Source of the DNA: Asaia bogorensis
GTDB taxonomy: Bacteria > Pseudomonadota > Alphaproteobacteria > CACIAM-22H2
NCBI GenBank assembly: GCA_945901855.1
Contig: CAMDLT010000011.1
Coordinates: 1 to 64,000 of the forward strand
Length of the DNA: 64,000 bases
Reading direction: 5' to 3'
This document shows positions 58,303 to 64,000 of this stretch, in pieces; positions within the stretch are counted from its first letter, which is position 1, and every line of letters starts with the position of its first letter. Made by a program: the position numbers and the translations under genes. The notes beneath the pieces are model-generated. The model did no database searches. It saw only the letters and a program-made list of their open reading frames with translations, and was not told the DNA's origin.

Positions 58303-59130
58303 CTAGTTTGCGAGTTGGCGGGGCGCGTCGGCGCGCACGGCGGTATCGGTGGCAATCAGGCGCGAGAAGCCCGCCTCCGCCCCTGTTTCGGCCGACATGT
58401 CGTCGCCGTAGATCGTGCGTACGGCAGCAGCGTCGAGCAATTCGGGCACGCCGTCGAAGACGACCTTGCCGCCGCGCATGCCCACGATGCGTCGGCAATA
58501 GCTGCGTGCCGCATCCAGATCGTGCAGATTGACCACGACCGTAATGCCGTCGGCCCGGTTGATGCGCGCGAGCGTATCCATGACCATGCGTGCACTGCGC
58601 GGATCGAGCGATGCGATCGGCTCGTCCGCCAGGATCATGCGCGGCTGCTGGCTCAGCGCGCGCGCGATCGCCACACGCTGCTGCTGGCCGCCGGACAGGG
58701 TGTCGGCGCGCTGCAAAGCCAGCTCCGCGATATCCACGCGCTCAAGGCACCGGATGGCAAGCGCGCGTTCGGCGGCCGTGAATTGCATCAGCAACGACGG
58801 CACCAAACTGCGATAGGCAAGGCGGCCCACCAGCACATTGGTCACCACATCGAGCCGCTTCACCAGATTGAATTGCTGGAAGATCATTGCGCACTGGGCG
58901 CGCCATTTGCGAAGGGCCAAACCGCGCAAACTCGCCACATCCACATCGCCCGCCAGAATGCGCCCGCTCGTGGGATCGGCCAGCCGGTTGATCATGCGCA
59001 GCAGGGTCGATTTGCCCGCACCCGAACGGCCGATGATGCCGACCATCTCGCCGTCGGCAATATCGAGGCTGACGCCGTCGACAGCAGCGGTTGCGCCGAA
59101 TTTCTTGGTCAGTGCGGCAATACGCAGCAT
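58303..59130 (-). CDS. phnC: Phosphonate ABC transporter ATP-binding protein
   Basis: MLRIAALTKKFGATAAVDGVSLDIADGEMVGIIGRSGAGKSTLLRMINRLADPTSGRI...FQQFNLVKRLDVVTNVL. Confidence 0.95.
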   Translation of the reverse strand: MLRIAALTKKFGATAAVDGVSLDIADGEMVGIIGRSGAGKSTLLRMINRLADPTSGRILAGDVDVASLRGLALRKWRAQCAMIFQQFNLVKRLDVVTNVLVGRLAYRSLVPSLLMQFTAAERALAIRCLERVDIAELALQRADTLSGGQQQRVAIARALSQQPRMILADEPIASLDPRSARMVMDTLARINRADGITVVVNLHDLDAARSYCRRIVGMRGGKVVFDGVPELLDAAAVRTIYGDDMSAETGAEAGFSRLIATDTAVRADAPRQLAN

Positions 59131-59299
59131 CGTTGGGCTCCCTTGCGACAGGCAGGGGATACGCGGCGTATGGCGGTGCTTCAATTACGGGTCCGCGAAG
59201 TTTTCGCGGCATATTTATGTCAAACAAATGACGGAGCCTGCGATTCGCGCGTCGCGGGAAACGCCGAAGCTCGGCAGCCTCAAAAATCAGTCTGGAATT

Positions 59300-59385
59300 T
59301 GGTGCCCCGGGTCGGACTTGAACCAACATGTCCTTGCGGACAACAGATTTTGAGTCTGCCGCGTCTACCGTTTCGCCACCGGGGC
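59300..59385 (-). tRNA. tRNA-Leu (anticodon CAA)
   Basis: Reverse complement GCCCCGGTGGCGAAACGGTAGACGCGGCAGACTCAAAATCTGTTGTCCGCAAGGACATGTTGGTTCAAGTCCGACCCGGGGCACCA; acceptor GCCCCGG/CCGGGGC, long variable arm, encoded CCA. Confidence 0.96.
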
Positions 59386-59474
59386 ACCAGGCCGTACGGA
59401 GGCGCGATCATAGGGACGAAATCGCTGCGGTCAACCCCTTGGGTGAAGCCGACGGGCGGGCTAGACTCCGGTCC

Positions 59475-59954
59475 ATGGTTGCCTCGTCCAAGACTCTGGC
59501 TATCTTCGTGGCGCTGGGATCGGCTGCGACGTTGGGCAGCGCCCTGGCGTTCCAACATTGGGGCGGATTGGCGCCGTGCGAGTTGTGCTACTGGCAGCGC
59601 TACCCCTATTGGGGCGCCATTCCGCTGGCGATTTTAGGGGCTGTTTTACGCGGACGCGCCGCCGCTTTGTGCCTGGCGGGTGCGGCCTTGTGCTTGGCCG
59701 CAACGGCCGGGGTCGGCGCGTTTCATGTCGGAGTCGAGCTCAAATGGTGGCAAGGCACGGCTGCTTGCGGCAGCACGCTCGGGCCTGCCGCGAGCCTGGA
59801 GGAATTGCGTGCGCGCCTGCTTGCAGCGCCGATCGTGCGCTGCGATTCGCCGGCCTGGACCCTGTTCGGCCTGTCGATGGCGGCCTATAATATGGTGATC
59901 GCGACAGGGCTTGCTGCAGTGGCGGGCCTCGCGGCATGGAAGTCGGCACGATGA
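59475..59954 (+). CDS. dsbB: Disulfide bond formation protein B
   Basis: ALAFQHWGGLAPCELCYWQRYPYWGA; CxxC and four-TM pattern. Confidence 0.92.
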   Translation: MVASSKTLAIFVALGSAATLGSALAFQHWGGLAPCELCYWQRYPYWGAIPLAILGAVLRGRAAALCLAGAALCLAATAGVGAFHVGVELKWWQGTAACGSTLGPAASLEELRARLLAAPIVRCDSPAWTLFGLSMAAYNMVIATGLAAVAGLAAWKSAR

Positions 59955-60505
59955 GCCACGCGCGCAACATGGGTCTGCCGGGCGAGCCCGCCGGCGAAAA
60001 ACTGATCGACCGGGTTTTGCGAGTCGATCTTGCGGGCGAGTACGGGGCCGTGCGGATCTACGAAGGCCAGCTTGCTGTGCTTGGGCGCGACAGCGAGGCA
60101 GGCGCCGCCATCGCCCACATGGCCCACCAAGAGCGCCGCCATCTGCAGACCTTCGAAAAGCTGGTGCCGGCACGGCGCGCGCGGCCGACCGTGCTGCAGC
60201 CGTTGTGGCATGTCGCCGGTTTTGCGCTGGGGGCCGCGACGGCGTTGCTGGGTCCCAAAGCCGCGATGGCCTGCACGGTTGCGGTGGAAGAAGTGATCGA
60301 CGAGCATTACCGAGAGCAGATCGCCGCACTGCCGGACAATGAGGGCGAGCTCAAAGCCACGCTCGAAGAATTTCGGCGCGAAGAAGTCGAACATCGCGAC
60401 GAAGCCTTGGATCGCGGGGCCGAAGACGCGCCGGGCTACGAAGCGCTGCAGGCAGCGATCAAGTTCGGTTCGCGCGCGGCGATCTGGCTTTCTTCGCGCG
60501 TCTGA
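59951..60505 (+). CDS. coq7: Demethoxyubiquinone hydroxylase
   Basis: LIDRVLRVDLAGEYGAVRIYEGQLAVLGRD...MAHQERRHLQTFEKL...EVIDEHYREQ...REEEVEHRDEA-type diiron motifs. Confidence 0.95.
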   Translation: MSHARNMGLPGEPAGEKLIDRVLRVDLAGEYGAVRIYEGQLAVLGRDSEAGAAIAHMAHQERRHLQTFEKLVPARRARPTVLQPLWHVAGFALGAATALLGPKAAMACTVAVEEVIDEHYREQIAALPDNEGELKATLEEFRREEVEHRDEALDRGAEDAPGYEALQAAIKFGSRAAIWLSSRV

Positions 60506-60569
60506 TCGGCCAAAATATTTCGCGAAGCTGCCGCTATTTTGCCATGCTTCGCAGGGCATAGTCCGCGCC

Positions 60570-60731
60570 ATGCGCAAAGCCCGCCTCTTCGACGACGAAC
60601 CGCCCTTGGCCGAGCTGATCGACGATCCGCTCGTGCGCGCCGTGATGGCGCGCGACGGCATTTCGCCAAGCCAGCTGATCGAAGTTCTGGCCGAAGCCAA
60701 GCGCCGGTTAGCGGTTGCCGAACCCGTCTAG
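60570..60731 (+). CDS. Small uncharacterised protein, 53 aa
   Basis: MRKARLFDDEPPLAELIDDPLVRAVMARDGISPSQLIEVLAEAKRRLAVAEPV. Confidence 0.7.
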   Translation: MRKARLFDDEPPLAELIDDPLVRAVMARDGISPSQLIEVLAEAKRRLAVAEPV

Positions 60732-61381
60732 ATCGGTTCGAGCTCGGCGTCCCAATAGAGAAAATCGCGCCAGCTTTCGTGCAGATAATTGGGCGGGAAA
60801 GCGCGCCCGTTTTCCTGCAACGAGGCCGAGGTCGGTTGAATCGGCTTGTGGCGCGGGTACATTTTGGCTTCGGCCGGCAGGCGGCTGCCTTTCACCAGAT
60901 TGCAGCACGAACAGGCCGTCACGACGTTTTCCCACGTCGTCCGCCCGCCGCGCGAACGCGGCACGACATGGTCGAAGGTGAGTTCGGGTGCGGCAAACGC
61001 ATCGCTGCAATACTGGCATTCGAAGCGATCGCGCAGAAAGACGTTGAAGCGCGTAAAGGCCGGACGGCGCGCCGCCGGCACGTATTCTTTGAGCGAGATC
61101 ACCGACGGCAGACGGAATACTTGGCTTGGCGAGCGGACCACGCGGTCGTATTCCGAGACGACGTTGACGCGATCCTGAAAGACCGCCTTGATCGCGTCCT
61201 GCCAGCACCAGACCGAGAGCGGAAAATACGAGAGCGGGCGAAAATCGGCGTTGAGAACCAAGGCAGGGCAGGCTTGCGCGCGCGATTGCGGGGCGCCCAA
61301 TTCGGCGAAAGGGATGCGGCGCGGATCCAGCGGTGCCGGATCCAGTCTTTGCGCCAAAGCCTCGAACGCTTCGCCGTTCAC
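60728..61381 (-). CDS. HNH endonuclease family protein
   Basis: FECQYCSDAFAAPELTFDHVVPRSRGGRTTWENVVTACSCCNLVKGSRLP. Confidence 0.95.
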   Translation of the reverse strand: MNGEAFEALAQRLDPAPLDPRRIPFAELGAPQSRAQACPALVLNADFRPLSYFPLSVWCWQDAIKAVFQDRVNVVSEYDRVVRSPSQVFRLPSVISLKEYVPAARRPAFTRFNVFLRDRFECQYCSDAFAAPELTFDHVVPRSRGGRTTWENVVTACSCCNLVKGSRLPAEAKMYPRHKPIQPTSASLQENGRAFPPNYLHESWRDFLYWDAELEPI

Positions 61382-61491
61382 GCCTGCCCCTCCGCTTGCC
61401 GCTTCGAGAATCGACGTCTAAATGCACCTACTTTGATAGGCGATCCTGCAATCGAAAGCAATGCGTTGGCCGGTTACAGCCGAATGACATT

Positions 61492-62163
61492 TCAAGCGGC
61501 CAGCACGCTCCCGAGGCGCTGGGCCAGAAATTCGGCGCCCGCTTGCAGGCCCGCTTCGTCGATCGAGTGTGGCAAACCAGGACACGCCAAAGTTTCAACC
61601 GCAATGCCAGCGGCGTCGAGTGCGGCGGCGGCTTCGGCCATGCGCTCGAACGGTACGATCGGGTCGTCGGTGCCGTGCACGAGCAACGCCGGCGGACGCG
61701 ATTTGGCGGCGGCGCCGAAATTCGCCGCATCGACCAGTGCGCCCGAATAGCCGACGACGCCCGCCAAAGCCATCTGGCGGCGCGGCGCCACATAGAGCGA
61801 CATCATCGTGCCTTGGCTGAACCCGACCAGCGCCAATCGCTCGGGCGGCAGTTCGAAGCGCTGAAGTTCGGCATCGATAAAGCCGTCGAGAATGGGCGCT
61901 GCCGCCGCCACGCCTGCGACCACGCGCGCGGGCGTGCGATCCAACAGGCTGAACCATTGCCGGCCGTAGGGCGCCATGTCGCACGGGAACGGCGCGTGCG
62001 GCGAGACGAACGCCGTGTGCGGCAGCAACCGCGCCCAGTAGGGGGCAAGCGAGATCAGATCGTTGCCGTCCGCGCCAAGACCGTGCAGCAGCACCACGAG
62101 CGAGCGCGGCTTGCCGCCGGCTTGCGGGGCCACGCGCGGTCCGTCGAGTTCGAAAAATGCCAT
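61492..62163 (-). CDS. Carboxylesterase/phospholipase, alpha/beta hydrolase
   Basis: LVVLLHGLGADGNDLISLAPYWARLLPHTAFVSPHAPF...LVGFSQGTMMSLYVAPRRQ. Confidence 0.93.
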   Translation of the reverse strand: MAFFELDGPRVAPQAGGKPRSLVVLLHGLGADGNDLISLAPYWARLLPHTAFVSPHAPFPCDMAPYGRQWFSLLDRTPARVVAGVAAAAPILDGFIDAELQRFELPPERLALVGFSQGTMMSLYVAPRRQMALAGVVGYSGALVDAANFGAAAKSRPPALLVHGTDDPIVPFERMAEAAAALDAAGIAVETLACPGLPHSIDEAGLQAGAEFLAQRLGSVLAA

Positions 62164-62206
62164 CGGCCATCCCCTTTGTTCGCACTCGATTCCCTAGCCT
62201 GCGAGC

Positions 62207-63058
62207 ATGCTAAAGTCGAGACCGATGCTTGCCACACGCTTTGCGCCCTCGCCGACCGGCTATCTGCATAGCGGCCACGCTTTTTCGGCGTTGTTCGCCG
62301 CGAGGCTGGCGCGCCGGGCGCAGGGCCGTTTCGTTTTGCGCATCGAAGATATCGATGCGGGCCGCTGCCGCCCCGAATTCGCCGCCGCGATTTTTGAGGA
62401 TCTCGCTTGGCTGGGCCTTACCTGGGAAACGCCGGTGCGCTGGCAGTCCCAGCATATGGCCGCCTACCAAGCGGCCCTTGGACGGCTCGAGGCGATGGGC
62501 GTGCTCTACAAATGTTTTTGCACGCGCGCCGACATCAAGCGCGAGATCGAGGCCGCCGGCGCCGCCCCGCACGCGGGCGAGCCGCTGTATCCGGGCACGT
62601 GCCGCCATCGCGAGCCCCGGGAAAGCGCGGCGCTTGCAGCATCGGGGATCGCGTACGCGCAGCGCTTGAACCTCGCCGCCGCCTGCCGCATCGCAGGTCC
62701 GCTCGAGTGGCACGACCGCGAAGCCGGCACGCAGATTGCGCGGCCCGAATTGCTGGGCGATATCGTGCTTGCGCGCAAAGAGGTGCCCGCGAGCTACCAT
62801 CTTTGCGTCGTGCTCGACGACCATTTGCAGCGGATCACGCTGGTGACGCGCGGCCAGGACTTGTTCGCGGCCACGCACCTGCACCGCTTGCTGCAAAAGC
62901 TTCTCGATCTCGATACGCCCGACTATTGCCACCACCGATTGCTGACCGATGCGGGCGGGGCGCGCCTTGCCAAACGCGCCGGTTCGGTGCGTTTGCGCGA
63001 TCTGCGCGCCGCCGGACAATCGCCCGCCGCGATCATTGCGGCGCTTGACCTCAAATAA
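62207..63058 (+). CDS. gluQ: Glutamyl-Q tRNA(Asp) synthetase
   Basis: MLATRFAPSPTGYLHSGHAFSALFAARLARRAQGRFVLRIEDIDAGRCRPEF; Zn-type cysteines CFC..YPGTC; no anticodon domain. Confidence 0.94.
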   Translation: MLKSRPMLATRFAPSPTGYLHSGHAFSALFAARLARRAQGRFVLRIEDIDAGRCRPEFAAAIFEDLAWLGLTWETPVRWQSQHMAAYQAALGRLEAMGVLYKCFCTRADIKREIEAAGAAPHAGEPLYPGTCRHREPRESAALAASGIAYAQRLNLAAACRIAGPLEWHDREAGTQIARPELLGDIVLARKEVPASYHLCVVLDDHLQRITLVTRGQDLFAATHLHRLLQKLLDLDTPDYCHHRLLTDAGGARLAKRAGSVRLRDLRAAGQSPAAIIAALDLK

Positions 63059-63108
63059 TTTGACTTTTGCTAAAATTAAATACAAATTGATATTTAGAGG
63101 GTCAAACC

Positions 63109-63243
63109 GTGACAGATCTTTTCATCATCTTGGCGGTTTATACGTTGCTCGCATTCGCTTTGGACGCGGCAGTGAGCCTTGTGGACCGGCTGTTCGATCG
63201 GGTCGGACGCATCGAGGCGCGTCTGCGTCGCCCAGCCCCGTAA
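63109..63243 (+). CDS. Possible small protein, 44 aa (GTG start)
   Basis: VTDLFIILAVYTLLAFALDAAVSLVDRLFDRVGRIEARLRRPAP*; preceded by GAGGGTCAAACC. Confidence 0.4.
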   Translation: MTDLFIILAVYTLLAFALDAAVSLVDRLFDRVGRIEARLRRPAP

Positions 63244-63422
63244 GCTGGACCCATAGGTTACTTCGGGTTTCGGTAGGCGACACCTGCAACATATTCTTTA
63301 TTCAATCGAAACAGTTGCTTGACCAAATTAAGCGACCAAGTGACGGAAAAATTTTTCGGTCGCCTATTCGGGCATGATTTGGCAACACGCCACCGTCTGC
63401 CGAAACGGCGATGTTTTTTCGC

Positions 63423-63440
63423 TTCACCATGTCAAACAGC
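63423..63440 (-). promoter_or_regulatory. Second boxA-like motif, reverse complement GCTGTTTGACATGGTGAA
   Basis: Exact match to 35972-35989. Confidence 0.45.
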
Positions 63441-63744
63441 AAGTTAAGGCAAATTGCCTTAGTTAAGATTTTAAACTTTATGGGTTGTTCCGTCAAGCGG
63501 CCTGCGCTTGCGACCAAAACAGCATGCGTGCCCCCATCGGCACGTCGCAACCGGGCGAGCGCCGCATCGCGGCATGGCCGATCCGCCCGAAAAATCCGCC
63601 GGCAATTTCGGCGCGCAATGTTGGTCGCAGTCAAGTCTTTGCGGCCCTTTACCGCTTTGAAAACTTCGCAATTTTTTGCAGCGCCATGGATCGTCTTCCC
63701 CTATGATCTGCGCTTCTCAAATGCTGCCTTTTGACGAGCGCCCC

Positions 63745-64000
63745 ATGACCAATCCCGCCGCCCCGCCGCCCGGCAGCCCCCCCGACGCAGCGCTTGCCGC
63801 GACCCCGGCATTCGATGTGCCGGAGGGCATGATTTATGTCGGCGCCAACTCGGTCGCGCGCTGGTTCATCGAACTCGGGTTCAGCGAGGGCAAACCCTGC
63901 CTGCTGGCGAGACAAGTTTTTGTCGATGCGCCAAAAACCGAGTCGGCGATCACGCGCCAGCTCGCCGCTGGCCGGATTTTCTTTTCATTGAAGCAGCTCG
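63745..64000 (+). CDS. N-terminal fragment of an uncharacterised protein (runs off window)
   Basis: MTNPAAPPPGSPPDAALAATPAFDVPEGMIYVGANSVARWFIELGFSEGKPCLLARQVFVDAPKTESAITRQLAAGRIFFSLKQL; in-frame ATGs also at 63703 and 63721. Confidence 0.65.
   Translation, partial: MTNPAAPPPGSPPDAALAATPAFDVPEGMIYVGANSVARWFIELGFSEGKPCLLARQVFVDAPKTESAITRQLAAGRIFFSLKQL

Noticed and set aside
59300-59385. tRNA-Leu as an integration (att) site
   Set aside because: No integrase, phage genes or duplicated tRNA 3' end seen nearby in this window.
63302-63734. Overlapping ORFs 63302..63634 (-) and 63411..63734 (+)
   Set aside because: Region is dominated by palindromes and the boxA-like module; neither translation resembles a protein family.

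Overview
GC-rich alphaproteobacterial (probably Rhodospirillales-like) chromosomal window, about 65 CDS called from the ORF track plus direct reading. Main blocks: (1) an AT-richer insertion at the left edge (end of an IS3-type element plus an orphan 197-aa gene) abutting a 5'-truncated Bax-inhibitor-1 gene; (2) two TRAP transporter operons; (3) thrS without a TGS domain; (4) an Mla-type lipid transport operon; (5) CorC/CNNM-aroB-aroK / small ORF / xerD; (6) malate synthase with a histone-H1-like Lys/Ala/Pro extension; (7) an OLD-like ATPase-TOPRIM gene; (8) phoR, ECF sigma-NrsF, serS, cysteine dioxygenase, hyi; (9) a full C-P lyase (phosphonate) locus, phnGHIJKLMN + phnF + phnCDEE + DUF1045, with palindromic operator candidates; (10) tRNA-Leu(CAA), dsbB, coq7, HNH, gluQ. 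The most interesting unexplained signal is the intergenic region 35930-36150, just downstream of the OLD-like gene: an 18-nt boxA-like motif, a perfect 9-bp hairpin, then seven GTCGCG-type units spaced exactly 11 bp apart. A diverged relative of the module lies in inverted orientation at about 63255-63440. No rRNA or CRISPR was seen. Family calls are from reading the translations only; no database search was run.
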